Shown here piece after piece: positions 1-8,790 of a stretch of 64,000 bases of DNA (the stretch's first letter is position 1; the number at the start of each line of letters is the position of its first letter). Location of the stretch: NCBI GenBank assembly GCA_910585345.1, contig CAJUDS010000001.1, positions 124,001 to 188,000 on the forward strand, in the 5' to 3' direction. Below the pieces are notes generated by a model. The model made no database searches. It saw only the letters and a list, made by a program, of their open reading frames with translations, and had not been told where the DNA came from. The DNA is from an uncultured Lachnospiraceae bacterium. GTDB taxonomy: Bacteria > Bacillota > Clostridia > Lachnospirales > Lachnospiraceae. Both the position numbers and the translations under genes were made by a program.

Positions 1-8
1 AAAATACT

Positions 9-764
9 ATGGTTAGCTTTGTCGGCGCAGGTCCGGGGGCGGTGGATCTGATCACTGTCCGGGGGCGGCGGCTGTTGGAACAGGCGGATCTGATTATTTA
101 TACCGGTTCGCTGGTGAATCCGGAACTTTTGCAGTATGCGAAGGAAAACTGCGAAATTTATAATAGTGCGGAAATGACGCTTGGCCAGGTGCTGGAAGAG
201 ATCAGACGCGGACATGCGCAGGGAAAAGAGATTGTCAGGCTCCACACGGGAGATCCCTGTCTCTACGGGGCTGTCCGGGAACAGATAGACGCATTGGAGG
301 ATTTGGGCATTGTCTGTGAAGTATGTCCGGGCGTCAGTAGTTTTTGCGGCGCGGCCGCGTCTTTGAAGGCGGAATATACGCTGCCTGGATTGACCCAATC
401 AGTCATTATTACAAGAGCGGAAGGCCGCACGGCAGTGCCGGAAAGAGAACGGCTGTCACTGCTCGCATCCCATGGGGCCACTATGGTGCTGTTTCTCAGC
501 GCCGGGCTGCTGCAGCAGGTCCGCGCCGAACTGTTGCTTGGTGGTTATGCGCCCAAAACGCCATGTGCCATTGTATATAAGGCGACATGGAAAGACGAGA
601 AGATTATCCGGGGCACAGTGGAACGGCTGCCCGAGATGGCGGCGGAAAACGGTATCAATAAAACGGCGCTGATCGTAGTAGGAGAGTTTTTGGGAGCTGA
701 TTATAGACATTCGAGACTGTATGCGCCTGATTTTTCAACGGCGTACAGGGAGGCGGCGCCATGA
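9..764 (+). CDS. cbiF: Cobalt-precorrin-4 C11-methyltransferase
   Basis: SAM-dependent methyltransferase of the anaerobic corrin ring pathway; it methylates C11 of cobalt-precorrin-4 in the cytoplasm. The 251-residue protein has the usual family length. It opens with the tetrapyrrole methylase glycine motif VGAGPGAVDLIT (residues 5-16) and carries the second signature HTGDPCLYGA at about residues 79-88. The ATG at base 9 gives the expected family start directly before the glycine motif, so the gene looks complete although only eight bases precede it. Its stop overlaps the cbiG start (ATGA). CobM of the aerobic pathway is the homologue, but cbiG, cbiET and cbiJ next door point to the anaerobic version. 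Confidence 0.95.
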   Translation: MVSFVGAGPGAVDLITVRGRRLLEQADLIIYTGSLVNPELLQYAKENCEIYNSAEMTLGQVLEEIRRGHAQGKEIVRLHTGDPCLYGAVREQIDALEDLGIVCEVCPGVSSFCGAAASLKAEYTLPGLTQSVIITRAEGRTAVPERERLSLLASHGATMVLFLSAGLLQQVRAELLLGGYAPKTPCAIVYKATWKDEKIIRGTVERLPEMAAENGINKTALIVVGEFLGADYRHSRLYAPDFSTAYREAAP

Positions 765-1792
765 CGAAAGTCGGCGTTCTTGCTTTTACGCAGAAAGGCG
801 GTCTTTTAGGGCGCGTTCTGGTAGATGGGTTTGCCGCGATGGGATGCGAAGCGGAAGGTTATCTGTCAGAGCGGCATCATGTAGAAGGCATGCATTCTTT
901 CGGGGAGCTGGATCAAATTGTCCGTACGGTATTTGCAGACAGAAACATTCTTGTTTTTGTAGGCGCCTGTGGTATTGCGGTGCGGGCGATAGCGCCTTAC
1001 ATAAAACAGAAAACGCAGGACCCGGGCGTAATCGTAGTGGACGAATGCGGGACATATGCGGTCTCTCTTCTGTCAGGGCACATAGGCAAAGCCAATGCGT
1101 TTGCGGAGCATGCGGCCCGGATTGTGGGCGGTGAAGCGGTCATTACCACCGCTACGGACAGAAACGGTGTCTTTGCGGTGGACGAATGGGCGGTGGATAA
1201 CTCTCTTCGTATCCTGACGACAAGCGCGGTAAAAGAGATCTCTTCCCGTATCCTTGCCGGTGAAACGGTTGGGTTTTACGCTGCCGTTCCGGTGGAGGGT
1301 CCGCTTCCGGGAGGACTGGCGCAGACGACGGAGGCGGAAGCAGGCATCGTTGTTTCCAAGCGGCGGGAGATGAGATTTCCCATTACCTGTTGTTTGACGC
1401 CGATGGACCTGGTGGCAGGCATGGGGTGTAAAAAGGGCAAAACATTTCGTGAGCTGGATGCTTTTTTGCGGCGGGTATTTGTAAAAAACGCTCTTATGCC
1501 GGAACGGCTTGGAAAGTTATGCTCCATTTCGGATAAAGCCGAAGAGGAAGGCCTGAAAAAGCTGGCACAGACAATGCGGATCCCTTTTGAAACGTATACA
1601 GCAAAAGCGCTTTTACAGGCAAAGGATCATTTTGCGGCATCGGATTTCGTGGAAAAACAGATGGGTGTGGACAATGTATGTGAGAGAAGCGCCTGCGTCG
1701 GCAGCGGAGGCGGAAGGAAACTGGTGGGGAAGCAGGCGTTTGACGGCATGACGATCGCTGTATACCAGCGAAAGATAAAAATCAGCTTTTAA
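761..1792 (+). CDS. cbiG: Cobalt-precorrin-5A hydrolase
   Basis: Opens the delta-lactone ring of cobalt-precorrin-5A and releases acetaldehyde, the step that marks the oxygen-independent route to the corrin ring. At 343 residues it is of normal CbiG size. The N-terminal half has the typical stretches FVGACGIAVRAIAP and LLSGHIGKAN; the C-terminal cobalamin-synthesis domain has PMDLVAGMGCKKG. The start overlaps the cbiF stop by four bases, so the two are probably translationally coupled. Its presence fixes this operon as the early-cobalt pathway. Confidence 0.95.
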   Translation: MTKVGVLAFTQKGGLLGRVLVDGFAAMGCEAEGYLSERHHVEGMHSFGELDQIVRTVFADRNILVFVGACGIAVRAIAPYIKQKTQDPGVIVVDECGTYAVSLLSGHIGKANAFAEHAARIVGGEAVITTATDRNGVFAVDEWAVDNSLRILTTSAVKEISSRILAGETVGFYAAVPVEGPLPGGLAQTTEAEAGIVVSKRREMRFPITCCLTPMDLVAGMGCKKGKTFRELDAFLRRVFVKNALMPERLGKLCSISDKAEEEGLKKLAQTMRIPFETYTAKALLQAKDHFAASDFVEKQMGVDNVCERSACVGSGGGRKLVGKQAFDGMTIAVYQRKIKISF

Positions 1793-1822
1793 GCGGCGCA
1801 AAAGATTTACGGGGAGGCGGAT

Positions 1823-2560
1823 ATGAGTCTTTATGTAGTCGGTATCGGACCTGGCAGAATAGAGGGTATGACGCTGGAAGCGAAAAAAATTTTGGAAAAA
1901 TGCGATTTGATTGCAGGCTATACAGTATATACGGAATTGCTGCGGCCGTATTTTCCGGCAAAAGACTATTACAGTACGCCTATGAAACAGGAAACAGAGC
2001 GCTGCCGGTGGGCGCTTACAAGGGCAGCCAGGGGACAGGAGACTGCTGTTGTCTGCAGCGGAGACTGCGGTATTTATGGCATGGCAGGTCTGCTCCTGCA
2101 GTTGCAGGCTGCCATGGAGGAAGCAAAGGATGTGGAGATCCATATTATACCGGGCGTAACGGCGGCCAGCAGCGGCGCAGCGCTTCTGGGCGCACCGCTG
2201 GCGCATGATTTTGCGGTGGTCAGTCTGAGCGATTTACTGACTCCTTATGAGACGATTCAAAAACGGATCCGCTGCGCCGCCATGGGCGATCTGGTGATCT
2301 GTTTGTACAATCCATCCAGCAAAAAGAGAGCCGGCTATTTGAAAATGGCATGCGATATTGTTCTGGAATATCAGAAGCCGGAAACAATATGCGGCTGTGT
2401 GCGCAATATCGGAAGAGAAAGGGAGTCAGTGCAGATTCTTTCTCTTGCACAGCTTCGGGATACACCGGCGGACATGTTTACCACCGTCTACATCGGTAAT
2501 TCCACAACGCGGGAGATTGCGGGGAGGATGGTGACGCCCCGGGGTTATAAAGATGTGTAA
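1823..2560 (+). CDS. cbiH: Cobalt-precorrin-3 C17-methyltransferase
   Basis: Ring-contracting SAM methyltransferase acting at C17 of cobalt-precorrin-3. The 245-residue protein shows the methylase glycine motif VVGIGPGRIEGMT near the N-terminus, the CSGDCGIYGMA motif about residues 78-88, and the family stretch SLSDLLTPYETIQKRI. A GGGGAGGCGGAT ribosome site sits just before the ATG. It lies 30 bases after cbiG and overlaps cbiJ by eight bases. CobJ is the aerobic counterpart; the neighbours favour CbiH. Confidence 0.93.
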   Translation: MSLYVVGIGPGRIEGMTLEAKKILEKCDLIAGYTVYTELLRPYFPAKDYYSTPMKQETERCRWALTRAARGQETAVVCSGDCGIYGMAGLLLQLQAAMEEAKDVEIHIIPGVTAASSGAALLGAPLAHDFAVVSLSDLLTPYETIQKRIRCAAMGDLVICLYNPSSKKRAGYLKMACDIVLEYQKPETICGCVRNIGRERESVQILSLAQLRDTPADMFTTVYIGNSTTREIAGRMVTPRGYKDV

Positions 2561-3329
2561 AGCGTTGATTTTTGGAGGAACCACAGAAGGCAGACTGCTA
2601 TATGAATATTGTATGTCCCATGAAATTCCGGCGGTGGTTTCCGTGGCCACTGCGTATGGGGAGGAAATTCTGGACCGGGAAGGGCAACAGGAGAAGCGCG
2701 CAGGCAAAGCGGCTGTGTCTGTCCATACAGGTAGGCTGTGTCAGGAAGAGATACAAAATTTGCTGCGCAGGGAAGAGATTGCGCTTGTTCTGGATGCAAC
2801 ACATCCCTATGCCGTGCTTGCAACCGAAAATATTCGTTGTGCCTGTCGGGCGGAACAAGTGCCGTACCAAAGGATTGTCAGGGAAGAACAGTGGGAGGAG
2901 GGAATGCTTTCCTTTGGCAGCATCGGGGAGGCTGTTGCTTTTCTGCAGGAGAAGGAAGGCAGCGTATTTGTGACGACAGGAAGCAGTGAACTGCAGCGGT
3001 ATACGATGCTGCAAAATTACAGAGAGAGAATTTATGCGCGGGTTCTGCCGGACGCCAGGGTGGTTTTTGAATGTACCGCCATGGGAATAGAAGGAAGGCA
3101 TCTCATTGCCATGCAGGGTCCATTTTCCGAAGAAATGAATTATACATTCCTGAAAGAATTCGGCATCCGGTGGATGGTGACAAAACAGTCGGGTTTGTTG
3201 GGCGGTTTTCCAGAAAAATGGCGGGCGGCAAAGAGAGCGGGCGCGGATTTGCTGGTTGTCAGGCGGCAAAAACCGGAAACCGGAATCAGCGTCGGGGAAG
3301 CGATGGGTTTACTGGAGGAGTTAAAATGA
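2553..3329 (+). CDS. cbiJ: Cobalt-precorrin-6A reductase
   Basis: NAD(P)H-dependent reductase of the macrocycle of cobalt-precorrin-6A. The 258-residue protein begins with the nucleotide-binding-like stretch ALIFGGTTEGRLL and contains the family motifs DATHPYA (about residues 80-86) and VTKQSG near residue 213, as in CbiJ/CobK. It overlaps cbiH upstream and shares an ATGA with cbiET downstream. No unusual features were seen. Confidence 0.92.
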   Translation: MCKALIFGGTTEGRLLYEYCMSHEIPAVVSVATAYGEEILDREGQQEKRAGKAAVSVHTGRLCQEEIQNLLRREEIALVLDATHPYAVLATENIRCACRAEQVPYQRIVREEQWEEGMLSFGSIGEAVAFLQEKEGSVFVTTGSSELQRYTMLQNYRERIYARVLPDARVVFECTAMGIEGRHLIAMQGPFSEEMNYTFLKEFGIRWMVTKQSGLLGGFPEKWRAAKRAGADLLVVRRQKPETGISVGEAMGLLEELK

Positions 3330-4558
3330 GTAAAAATATTAATATTGTGGGAATTGGTATGGGGAATCCGGATCTGCTCACGAAAGAGGCACGCTGCGCC
3401 CTTCTGGAGGCGGACATGATCATCGGTGCAAAGCGGATGCGGGATGTTCTGCCGAAAAACTGTCAGGGACAGTACTATGAGACAAATGACGGCAGGAAAA
3501 TACTGTCTTTGATTGAGGAGTCGGAATTTGAAAATATAGCGGTCTGTATGTCGGGCGACAGCGGTTTTTACAGTGGGACGAAGGGGCTTGTGTCCGTGCT
3601 GGAAAAGAAGTATGAGATCAAGATTATGGCAGGTATCTCAAGTATCTCCTATCTTGCCGCCAAGAGCGGTATATCCTGGCAGGATGCCTGTATTGTCAGC
3701 CTGCACGGCAGAAAAGAAAACTGGATACAGGCGGTGCGGACGCATGAGAAAACATTTCTGCTGATGGGCGGCAGTCTGCGCAGTGCAGTGGAAAAACTCT
3801 GTCTGGCAGGATTACAGGACTGTCGGCTGATCGTAGGGATCCGGCTTTCTTACCCGGATGAAAAGATTATAACGGCAAGCGCGGAGACATTTCTTGACCG
3901 GGGAGATAAACTGGCCGGCATCGATACGTCGCTGTGCGTGCTGTTTATTCTCAACGAACATGCCGTATGCACGACGCCTTCTTTTGGCATCTCCGATGAA
4001 GAATTTATCCGCGGCCAGGCGCCAATGACAAAAAGCGAGGTACGGGCGGTCACCATGAGCCGGCTGCATCTGAAAGAGAATGCAGTGGTTTATGATATTG
4101 GGGCGGGAACAGGTTCTGTTTCGGTGGAGATGTCTAAACAGGCGTGGAAAGGCACTGTCTATGCCGTTGAGTATAATACGAAAGCGTTGGAACTTCTTCG
4201 GGCGAACAAGGAAAAATTTATGGCGGATAATCTGGAAATTGTAGAAGGGAAGGCTCCGGATGCGCTGGATCCGCTCCCGGCTCCGGACACCATATTTATC
4301 GGCGGAAGCAAAGGAGAAAGAGAAAAGGCATTGGGTGCGGTGCTGCAGAAAAATCCGGGTGTTCATATTGTGGCGAATGTAATTTCCCTGGAGTCCTTGG
4401 GTGAGATGCTGACGCTTGTAAAAAAATATGAGTTGAAAAATTTGGAAATTACGCAGATTACTGCCGCCAGGGGACGGGAGATAGCCGGGCAGCATTTGAT
4501 GGACGGACAGAATCCGGTCTTTATTTTATCTGTGGACGGCAGCGGGACAGCAAGGTAG
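3326..4558 (+). CDS. cbiET: Cobalt-precorrin-7 C5-methyltransferase / cobalt-precorrin-6B C15-methyltransferase (decarboxylating), CbiE-CbiT fusion
   Basis: Bifunctional enzyme of 410 residues. The N-terminal ~200 residues are a CbiE tetrapyrrole methylase (IVGIGMGNPDLLT at the start, MSGDSGFYSG near residue 74). The C-terminal half is a CbiT class I methyltransferase with the SAM motif VYDIGAGTGSVSVEMS around residue 255. CbiT methylates C15 and decarboxylates C12; CbiE methylates C5. The fused arrangement matches CobL. The reading frame is open further upstream inside cbiJ, but the ATG at 3326 overlaps the cbiJ stop as ATGA and begins the family directly, so it was chosen. Confidence 0.94.
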   Translation: MSKNINIVGIGMGNPDLLTKEARCALLEADMIIGAKRMRDVLPKNCQGQYYETNDGRKILSLIEESEFENIAVCMSGDSGFYSGTKGLVSVLEKKYEIKIMAGISSISYLAAKSGISWQDACIVSLHGRKENWIQAVRTHEKTFLLMGGSLRSAVEKLCLAGLQDCRLIVGIRLSYPDEKIITASAETFLDRGDKLAGIDTSLCVLFILNEHAVCTTPSFGISDEEFIRGQAPMTKSEVRAVTMSRLHLKENAVVYDIGAGTGSVSVEMSKQAWKGTVYAVEYNTKALELLRANKEKFMADNLEIVEGKAPDALDPLPAPDTIFIGGSKGEREKALGAVLQKNPGVHIVANVISLESLGEMLTLVKKYELKNLEITQITAARGREIAGQHLMDGQNPVFILSVDGSGTAR

Positions 4559-4586
4559 GAAAAAGATTTCACAGGGAGAAGACTGG

Positions 4587-6047
4587 ATGGAAAGAGTGAC
4601 CGGAAAGAGGTTCATGATTGCGGGAACCGGAAGCGGCTGCGGCAAGACGACGGCTGCATGCGTCATTCTGTATGGATTGAAAAAAAAGTACGGACTGCAT
4701 GTGGAGGCCTGGAAAAGCGGACCGGATTATATTGATCCGATGTTTCACAGGCGGGCGCTTGGTATCGGCAGCGGTAATCTGGATCTCTTTTTTTCGGGAG
4801 AAAGCATGGCCTGCAGTCTGCTTGCCCAGCGCGCGAAGCAGGCTGATATCAGCGTGATAGAAGGGGCCATGGGATACTATGACGGAATCGGTCTGGGTCA
4901 GGAAGCGAGCTGCCACAATCTGGCGGAGGTTACAAAGACGCCGGTGCTGCTTGTCGTGGATGCGAAAGGGATGGGGTGTTCCGTATTGGCGGTAATACAC
5001 GGATTTTTGACCTACAGGAAGCACAACCGGATTGCCGGGATATTGTTCAACGGCATTTCCGGCAGAAGATATGCGGCGCTGCGGCCTTTTGTTGAGCAGA
5101 TGGGGCTTTTGGCCATCGGTTATCTTCCATGGCAGACGGAATTTGTATTGGAAAGCCGGCATCTTGGACTGGTAACGGCGGACGAAATTCCGTATTTCCG
5201 TAAAAAAATAGAACGGTTTTATCAATTGGCAGCGGACACCATCGACTGGAAAAGACTGCTGCAGCTTGCAGAACGTGCGCAGGATTTGATCTGCCGCGGC
5301 ATTCCGGTGTCGGAGAAGCGCAGGAATGTGACGATCGGCGTTGCCAGAGACGAAGCGTTTTGTTTTCTATATGAAGACAATCTTCGTTATATGAAAAGAC
5401 AGGGGTGTCAAATCGCTTTTTTCAGTCCTGTACATGACAGGAGGCTGCCGGAGGGCATAGCCGGACTGATACTCTGCGGGGGATATCCGGAACTGTACGC
5501 CGACAAACTTTCGCAAAACAGAGAAATGAGAGAAGCGGTCCGGAAAGCCATCGGGTCCGGTATGCCCTGTATTGCCGAATGCGGCGGGTTTTTGTATCTG
5601 CAGAAACAATTGCAGGATGAAAAAGGCGGTGTCCATGAAATGACGGGGCTGTTTCCCGGGGAGTGCTTCAGGGCAGATGGCCTGCATCATTTCGGATACG
5701 TTACGATGTCTCTGCAGGAAGGGAGCCTGTTCGGACAAAAAGACATGACGCTGCGGGCGCATGAATTTCACTATTACGGAGCCGGCCTGGAAAGCGACAG
5801 GGTATGCAGGGCTTTTTTGGTGGAAAAGGCATCCGGAGACGGGCGTTGGCTGGGCGGCTGGGCGGATAAAGATTTTTATGCGGGTTTTCCCCATATTTAT
5901 TTTTACGGAAATGAAAACTTCGCCGAAGGATTTCTGGACCGTGCGACTGGCTATGAAGAGAAGAAAAGGAAAGAGGGGACAGCGTATGGAACCATATGCG
6001 GCAATGGGGAGAGGGCTGGACGCAGATGCGATGTCGCGGGCACGTGA
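4587..6047 (+). CDS. cbiA: Cobyrinic acid a,c-diamide synthase
   Basis: ATP- and glutamine-dependent amidation of the a and c side chains of cobyrinate. The 486-residue protein has an N-terminal dethiobiotin-synthetase-like ATPase domain with the P-loop GTGSGCGKTT (about residues 12-21) and a C-terminal type I glutamine amidotransferase domain with the nucleophile in AECGGFLYLQ and the histidine in HEFHYYG. The last ~20 codons overlap the start of cobT and read as a basic, low-complexity tail, which is probably not functionally important. Confidence 0.94.
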   Translation: MERVTGKRFMIAGTGSGCGKTTAACVILYGLKKKYGLHVEAWKSGPDYIDPMFHRRALGIGSGNLDLFFSGESMACSLLAQRAKQADISVIEGAMGYYDGIGLGQEASCHNLAEVTKTPVLLVVDAKGMGCSVLAVIHGFLTYRKHNRIAGILFNGISGRRYAALRPFVEQMGLLAIGYLPWQTEFVLESRHLGLVTADEIPYFRKKIERFYQLAADTIDWKRLLQLAERAQDLICRGIPVSEKRRNVTIGVARDEAFCFLYEDNLRYMKRQGCQIAFFSPVHDRRLPEGIAGLILCGGYPELYADKLSQNREMREAVRKAIGSGMPCIAECGGFLYLQKQLQDEKGGVHEMTGLFPGECFRADGLHHFGYVTMSLQEGSLFGQKDMTLRAHEFHYYGAGLESDRVCRAFLVEKASGDGRWLGGWADKDFYAGFPHIYFYGNENFAEGFLDRATGYEEKKRKEGTAYGTICGNGERAGRRCDVAGT

Positions 6048-7044
6048 TAGGTGGGATGCGGTCGCCAAACCGTTGTATGGGCTGGGAAAACTGGAAGACA
6101 TGCTGGTAAAGATCGCAGGCATTCAGGGGAGCGAGGACATCAGGATACGAAGGAAGGCAGTACTGGTATTTTGCGCAGATAACGGCATAACGGCCCAGGG
6201 CGTGACACAGACGGACAGCCATGTAACCGCTGTTGTGGCGGATAATATCGCGGAAGGAAGGGCAAGCGTCAACCGCATGTGTCAAATATGCGGTACCGAT
6301 GTCTTTGCCATCGACATGGGGATCCGGGACGAGACACATTCTTCCCATCTGCTTAACAGGAGGATTGCGGCAGGAACACGGGATTTTGCAAAAGAGCCTG
6401 CCATGTCTGTGGAAGAAGCAAAAAAGGCGGTGGATACAGGTATTGCGTTGGTGAAAGCGTATAAAGAAAAGGGCTATACCCTGCTGGCTGCCGGGGAGAT
6501 GGGAATCGGCAATACCACTACCGGGAGCGCCGTTGCGGCGGCGCTTCTGGGATTATCTGCAGAGGAAACGGTAGGGAAGGGCGCAGGACTGTCCCCAGAG
6601 GGCCTGTCCAGAAAAAGAGCGGTGGTCCAGGCTGCCCTGGAGAAGTATGACTTACGAAAAAAGTCCGTCCTGGAAGTGCTTGCCTGTGTGGGCGGATTTG
6701 ACATTGCAGGCATGACGGGCGCGTTTATCGGCGGCTGTCTGTATGGCGTTCCGCTTGTGATAGACGGTATGATATCGGCTGTGGCGGCGCTTGCGGCGGC
6801 CCGGCTCTGCCAAAACGCCGCAGGCTGTATGCTTGCCTCCCATATGAGCAGAGAACGGTGTATGCGGCACATTATGCAAAAGCTGGGGCTTACTCCTGTG
6901 ATTGACGGCAGTCTTGCTCTGGGCGAAGGAACGGGGGCGGCGCTTTTATTTCCTATGCTGGATATGGCGGAAAGCGTCTACCGCGGCGGAGAAACATTTG
7001 AAAAAGTACGAATTGCGCGTTATCAGAAGTTTGAGGAGGAATAA
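5986..7044 (+). CDS. cobT: Nicotinate-nucleotide-dimethylbenzimidazole phosphoribosyltransferase
   Basis: Makes alpha-ribazole phosphate, the precursor of the lower-ligand loop of cobamides. The 352-residue protein has LDADAMSRARDRWD and KPLYGLGKLEDM at the N-terminus, AGEMGIGNTTTGSA in the middle and the C-terminal LGEGTGAALLFPML, whose glutamate is the catalytic base in this family. The frame is open upstream, but the ATG at 5986 behind AAAGAGGGGAC gives the normal family start and a 62-base overlap with cbiA. It is followed directly by cobU with no gap. Confidence 0.93.
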   Translation: MEPYAAMGRGLDADAMSRARDRWDAVAKPLYGLGKLEDMLVKIAGIQGSEDIRIRRKAVLVFCADNGITAQGVTQTDSHVTAVVADNIAEGRASVNRMCQICGTDVFAIDMGIRDETHSSHLLNRRIAAGTRDFAKEPAMSVEEAKKAVDTGIALVKAYKEKGYTLLAAGEMGIGNTTTGSAVAAALLGLSAEETVGKGAGLSPEGLSRKRAVVQAALEKYDLRKKSVLEVLACVGGFDIAGMTGAFIGGCLYGVPLVIDGMISAVAALAAARLCQNAAGCMLASHMSRERCMRHIMQKLGLTPVIDGSLALGEGTGAALLFPMLDMAESVYRGGETFEKVRIARYQKFEEE

Positions 7045-7608
7045 GTGCTGTTTCTAATAACAGGAGGCAACGGCAGCGGGAAATCCGCATATGCCGAACG
7101 GCTGACAGGCAGACTTGCGAACAGGGAACATCTGACGGAAAAAATATATCTGGCTACTATGGAAAACAGAGGAGAAGAAGCCCGAAAAAGGATTATGCGC
7201 CATCAAAATCTACGGGCGGGTCAGGGTTTTACGACGATCGAATCGCCCTTCGGATTTACAGATACTATATGGCGCGTCGTTAAAAGACAGGAAAATAATG
7301 CCGTCATACTGTTGGAGTGCGTATCCAATCTGCTGGCGAATCTGATGTTTTGTGCACAAATGACAGGAGAGCAGGCGCAGGAGGAAATTATCTCCCAGAT
7401 CTGCAGATGCGCGGACAGCTGCACGCATACCGTCGTTGTGACAAACGAGATTTTTTCCGACGGAAACCTGTATACGGAAGAGACGCAGGCGTATCTCAGC
7501 GCGCTGGGGCGCGTCAACCGCCACCTTGCTGTGGAGGCGGACGCCTTCTGCGAGGTGGTCTATACCATTCCGGTGTTTTGGAAAGGAGAACCGCTATGTC
7601 AGTTTTGA
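7045..7608 (+). CDS. cobU: CobU-type adenosylcobinamide kinase / guanylyltransferase, divergent C-terminus
   Basis: CobU phosphorylates adenosylcobinamide and then transfers GMP from GTP. This 187-residue copy has a canonical P-loop GGNGSGKSAYAE at residues 7-18, the RIMRHQ stretch that contains the conserved histidine region, and LLECVSNLLANL as in CobU. Its C-terminal third departs from the family: where CobU has NEVGxGIVP it reads NEIFSDGNLYTEE, and it ends YTIPVFWKG rather than GxPxxIK. It starts with GTG immediately after the cobT stop, with GAGGAGG upstream. A second, complementary CobU-like gene follows at 8360. Confidence 0.85.
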   Translation: MLFLITGGNGSGKSAYAERLTGRLANREHLTEKIYLATMENRGEEARKRIMRHQNLRAGQGFTTIESPFGFTDTIWRVVKRQENNAVILLECVSNLLANLMFCAQMTGEQAQEEIISQICRCADSCTHTVVVTNEIFSDGNLYTEETQAYLSALGRVNRHLAVEADAFCEVVYTIPVFWKGEPLCQF

Positions 7609-8375
7609 AAAGTATGTGTCTGGCATTTTCGATGTATTCAAAAATACCTGTTCCGCGTGTGGCGTGGGAAGAAAAAAACATGAGATATGTATTGTGCTTT
7701 TTCCCATGGGTGGGAATTGTGATCGGCGCGGGAATGTACGGGCTGTGGACGCTGCGTTCCCGGCTGGGTGTGTATGTCCCCTTTTCCGTATTTGTTCTGA
7801 CGGGAACTGTACTGCCGGTACTTGTGACAGGCGGCATTCATACGGACGGATTTATGGATACAATGGATGCGCTGCATTCTTATCAGGACAGGCAGCGCAA
7901 ACTGGAAATTTTGAAGGACTCCCATATAGGGGCTTTCGCCTGTATCGGTTTTTTGTGTGAGAGGTTTCTTTATGCGGCCGCCCTGTTTTTTGTGCTGGAG
8001 GAGCGGCAGGCGCTTTTTCTGGGACTAGGATTTATTCTGTCGAGAATATTGAGCGCTTTGGCGCTTGTCACCGTAAAGAGCGCCAAACAGGACGGTTTGT
8101 TGTATACCTTTGCCTCTGGCGCGGATAAAAAAACGGTTTTGGCAGTGTTGTCTATTGAGCTGTTTTTGTCCGTACTGGCAGGATTTTTCCTGTTTGGATA
8201 TTGGGGCGTGGTGTGCATTATATGTGGTATGGCGGTGTTTTTTTACTATGAATGGATGTCATACAGGCAGTTCGGCGGTGTGACGGGAGATCTGGCAGGC
8301 TGGTTCGTGATCGTATATGAATTGGTATTTGCCTGGCTGACAGGAATTATGAGGTATGTATGGAACTTATTATAG
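7596..8375 (+). CDS. cobS: Adenosylcobinamide-GDP ribazoletransferase (cobalamin synthase)
   Basis: Integral membrane enzyme joining adenosylcobinamide-GDP to alpha-ribazole (phosphate), the last assembly step of the cobamide. The 259-residue protein is strongly hydrophobic with several membrane segments, and has the conserved acidic motif HTDGFMDTMDAL and DSHIGAFA characteristic of CobS. The ATG at 7596 follows AAAGGAGAA and overlaps cobU by 13 bases; the frame is open further upstream inside cobU but carries nothing like the family there. It overlaps the following cobU-like gene by 16 bases. Confidence 0.94.
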   Translation: MSVLKSMCLAFSMYSKIPVPRVAWEEKNMRYVLCFFPWVGIVIGAGMYGLWTLRSRLGVYVPFSVFVLTGTVLPVLVTGGIHTDGFMDTMDALHSYQDRQRKLEILKDSHIGAFACIGFLCERFLYAAALFFVLEERQALFLGLGFILSRILSALALVTVKSAKQDGLLYTFASGADKKTVLAVLSIELFLSVLAGFFLFGYWGVVCIICGMAVFFYYEWMSYRQFGGVTGDLAGWFVIVYELVFAWLTGIMRYVWNLL

Positions 8376-8770
8376 GCGGCAGCTTCCAGGGGAAACTGGA
8401 TTATGCAAAGCGCAAACTAAAAGACCGCGGTGTTTCCGTAAGAAAAGAAGCTGTCATAGAGGGGGCGGATTGGGACTGGGAGGAATCAGGAGAATCAATG
8501 GGCCCTCTGGTGCTGAACCATCTGCATTTATTTGTAAGAAAAAGCGTGCAGAGCGGCGCTGTGGAGAAAATTTGTCCGGCTTTGCAGTCTTTGCTGGCAA
8601 ATGTGCCTGACTGCATTATTATCTGTGACGAAGTTGGCTGTGGCGTTGTTCCCATAGACAGGACGGAGAGAGAGTACCGGGAGACGGTGGGCCGCATACT
8701 CTGTTTTCTGGCACAAAGGGCCGACCGGGTAGAACGGATCATGGGCGGCCTGCCGCTGCGGATTAAATAA
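8360..8770 (+). CDS. Short second CobU-like protein
   Basis: A 136-residue protein homologous to CobU but much shorter than the usual ~180. The N-terminus GGSFQGKLDYAKRKL is a P-loop-like stretch of the CobU kind but with glutamine before GK and no serine/threonine after it. The C-terminal half is close to canonical CobU: CDEVGCGVVPIDRTEREYRE, then GRILCFLAQRADRV and a GLPLRIK ending. The segment between P-loop and C-terminus that carries the guanylylated histidine is largely missing. It may supply the function lost from the C-terminus of the first CobU, form a complex with it, or bind nucleotide only; the sequence cannot decide. Confidence 0.75.
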   Translation: MELIIGGSFQGKLDYAKRKLKDRGVSVRKEAVIEGADWDWEESGESMGPLVLNHLHLFVRKSVQSGAVEKICPALQSLLANVPDCIIICDEVGCGVVPIDRTEREYRETVGRILCFLAQRADRVERIMGGLPLRIK

Positions 8771-8790
8771 TAGGGATACGGGGGAAATTG

